From positions 18,288-72,629 of the forward strand of contig DAIDGT010000002.1 of NCBI GenBank assembly GCA_027459825.1: a stretch of DNA of 54,342 nucleotides, written 5' to 3'. The DNA comes from a bacterium. GTDB lineage: Bacteria > Patescibacteriota > Dojkabacteria > JAKAPS01 > JAJZLI01. Each line of letters begins with the position of its first letter. The first letter of the stretch is position 1. Below the pieces are notes generated by a model, which was not told the DNA's origin, made no database searches, and saw only the letters and a program-made list of their open reading frames with translations. Below, piece after piece: positions 43,036 through 51,403 of this stretch. The position numbers and the translations under genes are program-made.

Positions 43036-45648
43036 TTATTCCACAATAATATTACTCATAGAAACCAGGAATGCATCAATAACATCATAACCTGAACCAC
43101 TTGAATGCAATGTACCATCTTCATTTAAAATATTGTCTCCTGTAGTATTTGGATTACTATTTTCTATAGTTATATTTCCACTTGCAATAATAACAAGTCC
43201 ATAGCATGACTGAATACTTGCATAAGGATTAGAAACAGAAAAACTACAATTGCTAGGGTATAGAGGAGGAGTAATATCTACATTTCCATTTACAAGTAAT
43301 ATACCATTCCCTGCATATGAATAACCAGAAGAACTGTTTATTGACATATTACCTTGATAAAAATACCAATCACTACTAGAAGAAGATGAGGTAATATTGG
43401 AAACAGAACTAATAGTACTATTTATTTTACTTAAATTTATACTCCCATCTGTATTGTATAATTGAGGGTTATTGCACTGCCCACTAATCTCACAATACAA
43501 AGTTACATAAAAGTTAAAATTATACACAGGAGTTGAGTCAGAATTCGTTGTACCAATACCCCCAGAATATGAAAGGTTAGATGAAGTACCAGAACCATTT
43601 TCAAAAGTATTATTAGAAGAAGATTGTTCTAAAACCGCATTATTGAAATCACCTGCAGGAGAATTTATTCCTGGAATAGCATCAGCAGATATGACACTAC
43701 CATTATGATTTGGATATTCATTATCGGCAGCAAGTCCATTAAAAGAACAATCATTATAGTTTGGTAAACTTCCAGTGTTTATAGTAGGAGGGATAGTTAT
43801 ATTATAACCATTATTCGAATATGAATTTCCACCATATGTCCAAATCCAAGGAGCATAAATATTCAAATAGTCCGTTAGATTATCATTTTTTATTCCATTT
43901 CCACCACAAGATCGGGTACTGGAACTAACAATATTGTTGTAATTAGATATTGAAATCTCCTCTGAATAAGAGACATTAGAAGGAAGAGTCTGATTTTGAG
44001 TTTCTGCCTGAGCATAAAAACATTCATAGTGAACACAATCAATCACGGGATTATTAGTACTACTACTTTGACAATCTATACCAATACTATTACTATGAGG
44101 ACCAGGATCAAAAGGATATAAACCATTAACATGTTTATTATTATTATTACAGTATATGTATAAAGTACCAGGAGCAGGAGCAGAGTTGCCATGAGAAACA
44201 GCATATAATTGTAACCAATTTCCACCTGATGCATTTAACCCCCAATAACCATCTAAATTATTATTTTGACAATCATTAGGATTAACAGAAACACCTTGAG
44301 AATTCTGGCACTGAGTATAAATTGTATAAACTATCTCTCCAAGAGGGTTACCCCCATATTGTTCTGTATTAAAAGGAAGGTTGCTACTTGCCTGAAGAAT
44401 TAATCCATACGGATTTTGATCAAGGTCAGGGGTTGCACATAACTGAACCATCCCTGTAACGGGACATGAAGCTACAGATTCATCGCTATCGTTAGAGTTG
44501 GGAGTACCAGGAGAAGTAGAGAAGTGCACTTGAGAAGTATTACAACCAACACTATTTATAATATACCCTATTGGAGAAACATTCATAGGACTCTCAGGAG
44601 CATATCCTTGTGGATGCTGTTTTACAGCACTATCATCGACTACAAGATAGAAAGTACTAGAATTTCCTTCAATTGAACAATTAAGGGTCGCAGAATTAAG
44701 TGGAGATTGAGTTCCATTAGTATTTGAAGTTATATACAAAAGTTGATTAGAATTAACAGAGTTGTTTGGTAAAGGAACCATATTAAAAGTACCATTTACA
44801 TTTGTATTACTACATTCAACCCATCCTCCAGGACAAGAAGTAGATACATAATAATATTGAGCTTCAGTAGAATTATTACTTGGACCAGCTTGAAACCCCT
44901 GAGTTAAAGTAGCTGTAACCGTAGAATCCTCCAAGTCAGGATATACTGTTTGTGCAGAAGCACTACCACATAAATTCCCTCCCGAAGTGTATGCAGAAAA
45001 TGACACACCTGATAATGCACTACCAGAAGTATTATCATTATAGTTTTTCACAGCAGAATTGTTTACCGAAACAGGGTAACTATAACTACCAGGACATGAT
45101 TCTTGAACATTACTAACAAGTCCATTTAGATAAGCAGAGCTTGTTGGGGAAGTAGAGAAGTATATAGTTCCGGAACCACATGAAGCAGAATCGTTAACAC
45201 CATTCCAACTGTTACTATATGTGGTAGGACAATTCACAGTATCAGTGAATGTTTTAGTACTATACGAAGAGGGACCATCCGTTGTACTGTTACAAACAGT
45301 ATAACCATAAAAAGTACCATATCCAGTACAATATACTCCATAGGTATCACAGTTTTCAGGATAGGATACATGAAGCTGTGGAGCAGTATTACTAACATTT
45401 ACATTATATGAATTATAACTACCACTACCTGGAGAATATGAAATACTGGACTGACCAGATGAAGTAGAGGAAGTCATAGGACCGGACTGAGAACAACTGG
45501 TATTAGAATATTCATAATTACATATAGTTGTACCTCCGCAAGGATTAGTTGAAGCAAAAACATTCAAATTTTGAAAAAAATGCAATCCAAACAACAAAAC
45601 AAAGGAAAAGATTCCTAAGAAAATTTTATAAAATTTATTCCTTGACAT
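43036..45648 (-). CDS. Large exported Ser/Asn/Cys-rich surface protein of the pilus locus
   Basis: 870 residues. An N-terminal signal peptide (basic MSRNKFYK, a hydrophobic core, then NVFAS at about residue 33) precedes an extracellular region rich in Ser, Asn, Thr, Gly and Tyr. Many Cys residues probably form disulphides. The end contains strand repeats resembling PilX-type pilus assembly domains: GNGILLVNGNVDITPP, GLVIIASGNITIENS, IDAFLVS. No membrane anchor at the C-terminus. It may be a tip adhesin or PilX/PilY1 counterpart (inference from position and composition). It has its own promoter with -35. Confidence 0.8.
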   Translation of the reverse strand: MSRNKFYKIFLGIFSFVLLFGLHFFQNLNVFASTNPCGGTTICNYEYSNTSCSQSGPMTSSTSSGQSSISYSPGSGSYNSYNVNVSNTAPQLHVSYPENCDTYGVYCTGYGTFYGYTVCNSTTDGPSSYSTKTFTDTVNCPTTYSNSWNGVNDSASCGSGTIYFSTSPTSSAYLNGLVSNVQESCPGSYSYPVSVNNSAVKNYNDNTSGSALSGVSFSAYTSGGNLCGSASAQTVYPDLEDSTVTATLTQGFQAGPSNNSTEAQYYYVSTSCPGGWVECSNTNVNGTFNMVPLPNNSVNSNQLLYITSNTNGTQSPLNSATLNCSIEGNSSTFYLVVDDSAVKQHPQGYAPESPMNVSPIGYIINSVGCNTSQVHFSTSPGTPNSNDSDESVASCPVTGMVQLCATPDLDQNPYGLILQASSNLPFNTEQYGGNPLGEIVYTIYTQCQNSQGVSVNPNDCQNNNLDGYWGLNASGGNWLQLYAVSHGNSAPAPGTLYIYCNNNNKHVNGLYPFDPGPHSNSIGIDCQSSSTNNPVIDCVHYECFYAQAETQNQTLPSNVSYSEEISISNYNNIVSSSTRSCGGNGIKNDNLTDYLNIYAPWIWTYGGNSYSNNGYNITIPPTINTGSLPNYNDCSFNGLAADNEYPNHNGSVISADAIPGINSPAGDFNNAVLEQSSSNNTFENGSGTSSNLSYSGGIGTTNSDSTPVYNFNFYVTLYCEISGQCNNPQLYNTDGSINLSKINSTISSVSNITSSSSSSDWYFYQGNMSINSSSGYSYAGNGILLVNGNVDITPPLYPSNCSFSVSNPYASIQSCYGLVIIASGNITIENSNPNTTGDNILNEDGTLHSSGSGYDVIDAFLVSMSNIIVE

Positions 45649-45658
45649 ACTTCTATTT

Positions 45659-45686
45659 ATTATATACTTGACTACAAAAAAATCAA
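45659..45686 (-). promoter_or_regulatory. Promoter for the 870-residue surface protein
   Basis: Minus-strand -35 TTGATT (45686-45681), 16-bp spacer, -10 TATAAT (45664-45659), ending 10 nt before the ATG at 45648. It lies just past the previous gene's stop. Confidence 0.5.
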
Positions 45687-45687
45687 A

Positions 45688-46350
45688 TTATGGGGCATTA
45701 TTTGCACCATAAGAATAGTTTTCAATAGTAGCCTGATTTATCAAATTAATACATATAGGCTTATTATTAGGATACATAGGTTTTGAGGTACAAGCTTCTA
45801 AAGCTATAGTAAGATATGGGATTGTATATACTTTAGGCGATGGAGAAGGAACATTTCCTGTACTATCAAAGTTATCATACAAAAATTTTACCTGGACAAT
45901 ATTCATTATAGGTGAATTTGTCAAAGATACAGAAGGCTGAGAATTTGCATCATATTGAATACTGTAAATAGGCATATTAAGAGAATTCACTCCAGTTTGT
46001 GAAACTAAAATATTCGCATAATTTACTCCTTGAGAATTATACAAACTTAATGGAGTTGATGAAAAAGATAATACACTGTCTGGGCAGCCTGAAGTACATA
46101 TTGCCTGATTTACTTTTGTAAGATTTAAATAAGAAGAATTTCGGACTACTTTGATTATATAGTCCATAGTGTACTGCATCTGAGAACCTAATGTAGCCTC
46201 CTCACTTATGGCATTAGCATATAGTATTGTATCTGTAAAAGATTTCACTATAAGTAAAGATAAAAATGCAAATATTGCCATAGAGACTAATATTTCTATT
46301 AATGTAAAACCTTTTATGCCTTTATTTTTTACTTTTTTATTTATGAACAT
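45688..46350 (-). CDS. Type IV prepilin, PilW/GspJ-like minor pilin
   Basis: 220 residues. Class III prepilin leader MFINKKVKNKGIKG, cleaved before FTLIEILVSMAIFAFLSLLIV with Glu5 present. A long, mostly beta globular C-domain contains a CTSGC pair and other Cys. Length and the helix sequence point to a J/W-type minor pilin. It overlaps the preceding prepilin gene by 10 nt. Confidence 0.85.
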   Translation of the reverse strand: MFINKKVKNKGIKGFTLIEILVSMAIFAFLSLLIVKSFTDTILYANAISEEATLGSQMQYTMDYIIKVVRNSSYLNLTKVNQAICTSGCPDSVLSFSSTPLSLYNSQGVNYANILVSQTGVNSLNMPIYSIQYDANSQPSVSLTNSPIMNIVQVKFLYDNFDSTGNVPSPSPKVYTIPYLTIALEACTSKPMYPNNKPICINLINQATIENYSYGANNAP

Positions 46351-47051
46351 CCTATATTTGTAATAATATCTGTAGTGTGAAGGTAATTATTCAATCCAGC
46401 AATATCACTATTTAACTGAGTAGTTGGCTGAGAATATGGATAGTAATTCCCCAAAACACTTATTGTAGGTATTACTTCGCTATTACTACTATCACCTACA
46501 AGGTTATAATACCAAAATACATAGGCTTCAATCTCCATTTGACATGAGTAGGAAGAATTATTTCCACAAACAGTACTACCACCATTTGAAGAACAAGGAA
46601 CATAGCCCCCACTAGTAAAATTAGTAATAGGGTGTATATATAAAAAAATTTGCATAGGCTTTTGTGAATTACTACCATTGTACAAAGTATCTACTTCTCC
46701 ATTAGGCACATTCAATGCTGAAAATATTTGTGACAAACCCAGACAATCATTGGTCACTGGCCCTTCAAACTTAGTGCTAAATGGACCTGGAACACTATCT
46801 AACTTAGGAGTACACGAGATTTCCTGAGAATTACCTGTACCCCAATGTACATTCCCCTTATTTGCCCATGAATGTGCATAAGCAACCTCATAATCAAGAA
46901 CCTGTTCAGCTACCAAACCATCTGTATTCAAATATTCCTGATGTATTGCTATAGTCTCAGCATATATTGCAGCAAGAAGTAAAAATCCAAAAAAAACTAA
47001 CGCAATAATTGTTTCTACCAATGTAAATCCTTTTTTATTAACTCTTATCAT
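46341..47051 (-). CDS. Type IV prepilin, PilV/GspI-like minor pilin
   Basis: About 236 residues from MIRVNKKG^FTLVETIIALVFFGFLLL; prepilin cleavage site and Glu5 present. An ATG at 47078 would add nine hydrophobic residues before the leader and overlap the previous gene, so 47051 is preferred. The globular domain has several Cys. The FTLVETIIAL helix is the I/V type. Part of a tandem set of four minor prepilins. Confidence 0.85.
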   Translation of the reverse strand: MIRVNKKGFTLVETIIALVFFGFLLLAAIYAETIAIHQEYLNTDGLVAEQVLDYEVAYAHSWANKGNVHWGTGNSQEISCTPKLDSVPGPFSTKFEGPVTNDCLGLSQIFSALNVPNGEVDTLYNGSNSQKPMQIFLYIHPITNFTSGGYVPCSSNGGSTVCGNNSSYSCQMEIEAYVFWYYNLVGDSSNSEVIPTISVLGNYYPYSQPTTQLNSDIAGLNNYLHTTDIITNIGCS

Positions 47052-47055
47052 AAAA

Positions 47056-47862
47056 TTAATCTGTAGAAATAGGACCAATTACAAAAGAATTAGCACTACT
47101 TCCACTATTCAGATCATAAAAAGTAACAGATTGTCTAAAATTGTTATAACCAAAAGTAAATGTTACAGACTTTCCAACACCATCAGGCACAGAAGAAACA
47201 TTTTCAACACTTCCTTGACTTGGACTTCCTGTATATACATATATATTTCCAGATATCTCTTGAATAAAAGGAATATCACATGAGGATGAGGAGCACGAAG
47301 GATTTGTTATATAAACTCCATGAGGCAAAGAAGCCATATATGTATATGGACTAGGAAAAGCAGATGAATACTGATAATCATATGTACAATTGTATAAACT
47401 TACACCATACATAGAGTTACTTATCTGATTAGGAACTGATGGAGCACTAATATTATCAGTTGAGTAGCTACTATCAGGTAACTTATCCTGACAAACACCC
47501 CCATTTGCAGGAGTCAAATACTTTACTGCCATAACAACGGTATATCTATAACAATAAGTTGTTTGACAAGAGTTCGCATAAATATTAGATGGCTCTATAT
47601 AAAACCCATATATCCAGTTGTGTATACAAGCTCCAGATGCACTAGTTTTAACACAACCAAGATTAACACCATTCACTTTATTTGAACCAGATATGGCTGC
47701 ATTACGAACATAAGTAACTTCAGAAACAAAATCATTCACTGCTGAGGTTAAAACAGTTGTATCTCTTCCAGACCTTGAACCAAAAATAGCAAGGAGAAGT
47801 AATATAACAGCAATGGCCATTACAATAAGAAGCTCTATTAGTGTAAATCCATTTTTTTTCAT
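47056..47862 (-). CDS. Type IV prepilin, FimT/GspH-like minor pilin
   Basis: 268 residues. MKKNG^FTLIELLIVMAIAVILLLLA prepilin signal, then a long region with FVSEVTYVRNAAISGSNKVNGVNLGC, typical of FimT/GspH. The end, SVTFTFGYNNFRQSVTFYD, resembles GspH strands. Eight or more Cys. The region before its ATG (TATATGAT and following bases) resembles that before the next prepilin at 48553, suggesting duplicated 5' ends. Confidence 0.85.
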   Translation of the reverse strand: MKKNGFTLIELLIVMAIAVILLLLAIFGSRSGRDTTVLTSAVNDFVSEVTYVRNAAISGSNKVNGVNLGCVKTSASGACIHNWIYGFYIEPSNIYANSCQTTYCYRYTVVMAVKYLTPANGGVCQDKLPDSSYSTDNISAPSVPNQISNSMYGVSLYNCTYDYQYSSAFPSPYTYMASLPHGVYITNPSCSSSSCDIPFIQEISGNIYVYTGSPSQGSVENVSSVPDGVGKSVTFTFGYNNFRQSVTFYDLNSGSSANSFVIGPISTD

Positions 47863-47896
47863 TTATATCATTGAAATCATATAAAAATTTAAAATC

Positions 47897-48553
47897 TTAT
47901 GAAACTTCACAAGTAACACTGTATTGACTATTACTACCATAAGTAATTTTATTACCTGTATGTATCATATTAGATAAAGCTTTACTATTAGTATAAGCAA
48001 AAATAGCATTATTTTCCAAACATGCACCAATAATATATGTATTTACATTATTAGTGTAATAGGAGTTAACGGGAGTAGACCCAGAAAGAGGAATATAAAA
48101 GTATTGAGTAGAATTACCAGGAGTAGAAGTACTATTAAAATAATCATTTCCAACTCCAATAGATGAATATATTCTATTAGTACCTCCTGGTGTACCAAGC
48201 CCAGGATCTGCATGTTGACTACAAACCTGAGTACCAACATCATACCCAGAATCCACAGGGTCAATAGGTATACTACATAAATTAGCAGTAGAGATCCATT
48301 TAGGTCTATATGCAATATTAAATGTTAATACGCCGGCAGACTGATCAAAGTCCCAATCAACTGGATATGATTGGTTAAAATTTCCATAAAAAGTAGATAA
48401 AACACCGGCAATTCCCTTAACAGCAGTTTCTCTTGCATTATTTCTTGCATCAGCTTGTGCTGCTCCAAGACCAATAATTGCAACTGCCATAAGAACACCT
48501 ATTATCACCATTACAATCAAAAGCTCTACTAGCGTAAATCCATTTTTTTTCAT
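47897..48553 (-). CDS. Type IV pilin paralogue (second major-like pilin)
   Basis: 218 residues. MKKNG^FTLVELLIVMVIIGVLMAVAI leader and helix with Glu5. Clearly a paralogue of the pilin at 49488: the helix region continues AAQADARNNARETAVKG in both, and both C-domains share NSTQYFYIP and GACLENN-x-IFAYT. The 5' coding DNA contains an 82-bp block identical to that gene. It could be an alternative subunit or a donor for gene conversion. Confidence 0.9.
   Translation of the reverse strand: MKKNGFTLVELLIVMVIIGVLMAVAIIGLGAAQADARNNARETAVKGIAGVLSTFYGNFNQSYPVDWDFDQSAGVLTFNIAYRPKWISTANLCSIPIDPVDSGYDVGTQVCSQHADPGLGTPGGTNRIYSSIGVGNDYFNSTSTPGNSTQYFYIPLSGSTPVNSYYTNNVNTYIIGACLENNAIFAYTNSKALSNMIHTGNKITYGSNSQYSVTCEVS
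48414..48495 (-). repeat. 82-bp identical block shared by two pilin genes (copy 1)
   Basis: Identical base for base to 49999-50080; after one mismatch, 14 more identical bases follow. It encodes the end of the pilin helix region. Synonymous sites are identical although the rest of the genes has diverged. Confidence 0.9.
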
Positions 48554-48567
48554 TTATATTACCAATA

Positions 48568-49386
48568 TCATATAAAAAATATTGTATACACCAAATGTTG
48601 CAAGTATTGATAAAAAATTATATATAAAATAACTCCACAAGACAAGAAAGGACCAAAGGGAATCATAGATTTCATACTCTTTATTTTTAAAGATACTAGT
48701 AAAAGACCAACAACTGCCCCTACCAAGAAAGCAATAAATAGAACAAATATACTGGCAGGGTAACCAAAGATAAAACCAATAAGAAATGCAAGTTTCATAT
48801 CTCCTCCACCCATACCCTTGCCTTTAGTAATAATTATAACCCCAAGAAAAAAGAGAAAAGCTAGGATACCAATAAATAAATGCGATAATATTAATCCAAA
48901 AGGAATAACCCTTAGAGCTAATAGCAATATGAAGTAAATTAATGTAATTATACTTGAAATAATAATTAATCTATCAGATATTTCATAATACAAATAATCA
49001 TATAGGGCAATATATAAAAATATGCCAATAAATACGACAGAGTAGAGTAGATGTATAAAATTCACTGTTGAGAAATTGAATATCTGAGCAACCCCTACAA
49101 AATAGAAGTATGCAAAAAATACAATTGCAGATATTAGCTCTACAACAATATATTGATAAGATATTCTTTCTTTGCAATACCTACATCTACCCCTGAGGAA
49201 TAAAAAACTAAAAATAGGAATTAAATCCACAAAACCTAATACATGACCACATTTCGGACATGAAGACCTGCTCTTAATATAATCTTTTTTAATATTTACC
49301 CTATATGCAACAGCATTAATAAAACTACCTATACCAGCTCCAAATAAAAATGCAAGAACCAATATCTCAAAATATAATATAAACAT
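48568..49386 (-). CDS. pilD: Prepilin peptidase/methyltransferase PilD
   Basis: About 272 residues, polytopic. The N-terminal methyltransferase domain has two CxxC pairs (CPKCGHVLG and CRYCKERI). The aspartic peptidase sites are Asp in ALYDYLYYEISDRL and GGGDMKL in the second conserved motif. It cuts the G^F site of the five prepilins in this locus and N-methylates them. An ATG at 49404 would add six residues; 49386 is preferred because an extended -10 (TGTTATTCT) overlaps that ATG and ends 8 nt before 49386. Confidence 0.92.
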   Translation of the reverse strand: MFILYFEILVLAFLFGAGIGSFINAVAYRVNIKKDYIKSRSSCPKCGHVLGFVDLIPIFSFLFLRGRCRYCKERISYQYIVVELISAIVFFAYFYFVGVAQIFNFSTVNFIHLLYSVVFIGIFLYIALYDYLYYEISDRLIIISSIITLIYFILLLALRVIPFGLILSHLFIGILAFLFFLGVIIITKGKGMGGGDMKLAFLIGFIFGYPASIFVLFIAFLVGAVVGLLLVSLKIKSMKSMIPFGPFLSCGVILYIIFYQYLQHLVYTIFFI

Positions 49387-49394
49387 ACTACCTA

Positions 49395-49403
49395 AGAATA
49401 ACA
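49395..49403 (-). promoter_or_regulatory. Extended -10 for pilD
   Basis: Minus-strand TGT-TATTCT just downstream of the pilin terminator and 8 nt before the ATG at 49386, restarting transcription for pilD. Confidence 0.45.
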
Positions 49404-49422
49404 TATAAAAATAGAAATATAT

Positions 49423-49456
49423 ATAAAAAACAAGGGCTACAAAATGTAACCCTTTG
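49423..49456 (-). terminator. Intrinsic terminator after the major pilin gene
   Basis: Minus strand: stem CAAAGGGTTACA / TGTAGCCCTTG (one bulged A, one G-U) with a short T/A loop, followed directly by TTTTTTATAT. It lies 32 nt after the pilin stop and is the only convincing terminator I found in the window. Confidence 0.8.
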
Positions 49457-49487
49457 TCTATTTACTAAATAGTCTAAACACATCCTG

Positions 49488-50147
49488 TTAAAACCCAGTA
49501 CATGTTATAGTGTCACCTCCTGCAAATGTAATAGAATTACCACTTTGAGTAAAATTTGCATCAGTACTATTTGCAGTATATGCAAAAATTCCATTATTTT
49601 CCAAACATGCACCTACGATATAGGCATCAACAGCAGAAGGACTAGTCTTGTTAGGAGTTGTCCCTACAAATGGAATATAGAAATACTGTGTTGAATTACT
49701 AATAGATGAACTTCCAGTCATAATAGAACTAGCATTATAGGAAGTAGTCGTATCAGTAACAGACAACCCTGCTGGAGTTTGAGTACTATTACATGAAGTT
49801 GCTCCAACAGAAGGATTATAACCAGATCCTGCAGGATCAATTGTTGCGGCACAAATAATAGAATTTGTCGATTGAGCATTAACAATTGTCTTTCCAGGAG
49901 CAATTAATGATAAATACCCATTAGCAGTATCAAGAGACCAATTATTAGGATAAGTTTGGCCATTATTACCGTAAAATGTTTCAAACAGTCCAGCCATACC
50001 CTTAACAGCAGTTTCTCTTGCATTATTTCTTGCATCAGCTTGTGCTGCTCCAAGACCAATAATTGCAACTGCCATAAGAATACCTATTATCACCATAACG
50101 ATTAAAAGTTCTACAAGAGTAAAACCTTTCTTATTTTTTACCATCAT
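49488..50147 (-). CDS. Major type IV pilin
   Basis: 219 residues. MMVKNKKG^FTLVELLIVMVIIGILMAVAI with Glu5; conserved N-terminal helix and a Ser/Thr-rich globular domain ending with a Cys pair (GACLENN and TITCTGF) as in pilin D-regions. Inferred to be the major subunit because the gene has the only full Shine-Dalgarno seen here, a likely own promoter, and a terminator after it. It sits between pilC and pilD. Either of the first two ATGs can serve; 50147 is 7 nt from the SD. Confidence 0.92.
   Translation of the reverse strand: MMVKNKKGFTLVELLIVMVIIGILMAVAIIGLGAAQADARNNARETAVKGMAGLFETFYGNNGQTYPNNWSLDTANGYLSLIAPGKTIVNAQSTNSIICAATIDPAGSGYNPSVGATSCNSTQTPAGLSVTDTTTSYNASSIMTGSSSISNSTQYFYIPFVGTTPNKTSPSAVDAYIVGACLENNGIFAYTANSTDANFTQSGNSITFAGGDTITCTGF
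49999..50080 (-). repeat. 82-bp identical block shared by two pilin genes (copy 2)
   Basis: Second copy of the block at 48414-48495, within the major pilin gene. Confidence 0.9.
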
Positions 50148-50154
50148 ATTTATT

Positions 50155-50162
50155 CACCTCCT
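50155..50162 (-). promoter_or_regulatory. Strong Shine-Dalgarno for the major pilin
   Basis: AGGAGGTG on the minus strand, 7 nt before the ATG. It would pair over its full length with the usual 16S rRNA 3' end. No other gene start here has a comparable site. Confidence 0.9.
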
Positions 50163-50183
50163 ATTTACAGATACACTATATAA

Positions 50184-51401
50184 CTATTTTATAACATTTC
50201 CAAGCGTATATATTGGAAGATATACAGATATCCCAATAAATCCAACAACAACACCCAAAAATATAGTTATTATAGGTTCCATAATTTTAGATAAATTGTC
50301 TATTAGGCTTGCAGTCTCAGATTGATAATATTCAATAACCTTACCAACAACTTCTTCCATTTTACCTGTTTGTTCTCCAATAGCAACCATCCTCCATAAT
50401 AGAGGAGGGAAGTATTCTATCTGAGACATAACAGAAGAAATTGATCTACCCTTTTCAACCTCACCTGCTATATACCTAATACTTTCTTTAAAAACAACAT
50501 TTCCCATAGAATCTGCTATCATATTTAATCCACGAACAAGGGGCACACCAGATTTAACAAGTAGTATAAATGTTCTACCGAAACTAATTATTTGTAACTT
50601 CTGGAGTAGAGAACCTATTATAGGGATTTTTAAAAATATTTTATCTGTTACTTCTCTTCCCTTTGGAGTACTTCTATACCATATAGCAAGTATTGCTATC
50701 ACGACTAAAGCTATAACTATATATACCCAATATGCAATAACGAAATTACTAAAATTAATTAATATCTGGGTTGGTGCAGGAAGGTTAGCATTAAAACTAG
50801 CATATAACCCCTTCATAGGAGGGATCATTTTAGTTAAAACAATCGCAATTGCAACAATAGCAACACTAATAACAATAATAGGATACATCATCGCACTTTT
50901 AAACTTAGAGATTAAATCACTGGCTCTCTCTGTTTCGGTTGCAATCCTATCCAGGATATAATCCAGAGATCCTGATGCCTCAGCCGTTCTAATTAGCTGA
51001 ATTTGCATTTCAGAAAAAAGTTGAGTGTGGGGTGCAAAAGAATCCGAGAGGCTCTTACCAGATTCAACAGAAAACCCAACCTCTTTTAATATACTTTTTA
51101 AACCTCCATTAGTAACCTGAGCTTGAGCTATATTAATTGCTTCAACAATTGGAATACCGGAAGAAATTAAAACTGAAAGCTCCCTAAAAAAGATTACTTT
51201 GTCCTTGATAGGAACTTTACCAATATTTATATTATTTAAATTCGAGAAATTGAAATTAAAGGCAAAACCTTGCCTTATCTTCAAGGGAGACAACCCCTGA
51301 GATATAAGCATATTTGCAACAGTATCTCTATCTGCCGCACTAAAATTTCCTTTTACAATCTTACCATCTTTATCAGTTGCAGTATAAGTAAAATTTGCCA
51401 T
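50184..51401 (-). CDS. pilC: Type IV pilus inner-membrane platform protein PilC
   Basis: 405 residues. T2SS protein F family. N-terminal MANFTYTATDKDGKIVKGNF is typical, then two repeated GspF domains: FRELSVLISSGIPIVEAI with SGSLDYILDRIA, and GRTFILLVKSGVPLVRGLNMI with GEQTGKMEEVVGKV. Three membrane helices, the last near the C-terminus. It couples the PilB/PilT motors to pilin polymerisation. Two bases separate it from pilT. Confidence 0.95.
   Translation of the reverse strand: MANFTYTATDKDGKIVKGNFSAADRDTVANMLISQGLSPLKIRQGFAFNFNFSNLNNINIGKVPIKDKVIFFRELSVLISSGIPIVEAINIAQAQVTNGGLKSILKEVGFSVESGKSLSDSFAPHTQLFSEMQIQLIRTAEASGSLDYILDRIATETERASDLISKFKSAMMYPIIVISVAIVAIAIVLTKMIPPMKGLYASFNANLPAPTQILINFSNFVIAYWVYIVIALVVIAILAIWYRSTPKGREVTDKIFLKIPIIGSLLQKLQIISFGRTFILLVKSGVPLVRGLNMIADSMGNVVFKESIRYIAGEVEKGRSISSVMSQIEYFPPLLWRMVAIGEQTGKMEEVVGKVIEYYQSETASLIDNLSKIMEPIITIFLGVVVGFIGISVYLPIYTLGNVIK
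50188..50196 (-). promoter_or_regulatory. Candidate extended -10 for the major pilin
   Basis: TGT-TATAAA within the last codons of pilC. Transcription from about 50181 would give a ~34-nt leader carrying the Shine-Dalgarno. Confidence 0.45.
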
Positions 51402-51403
51402 TT

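Noticed and set aside
43036-43160. Abrupt C-terminus of the 870-residue surface protein as a truncation
   Set aside because: A promoter and the receiver gene follow directly and no continuing frame is apparent, so the end looks natural.
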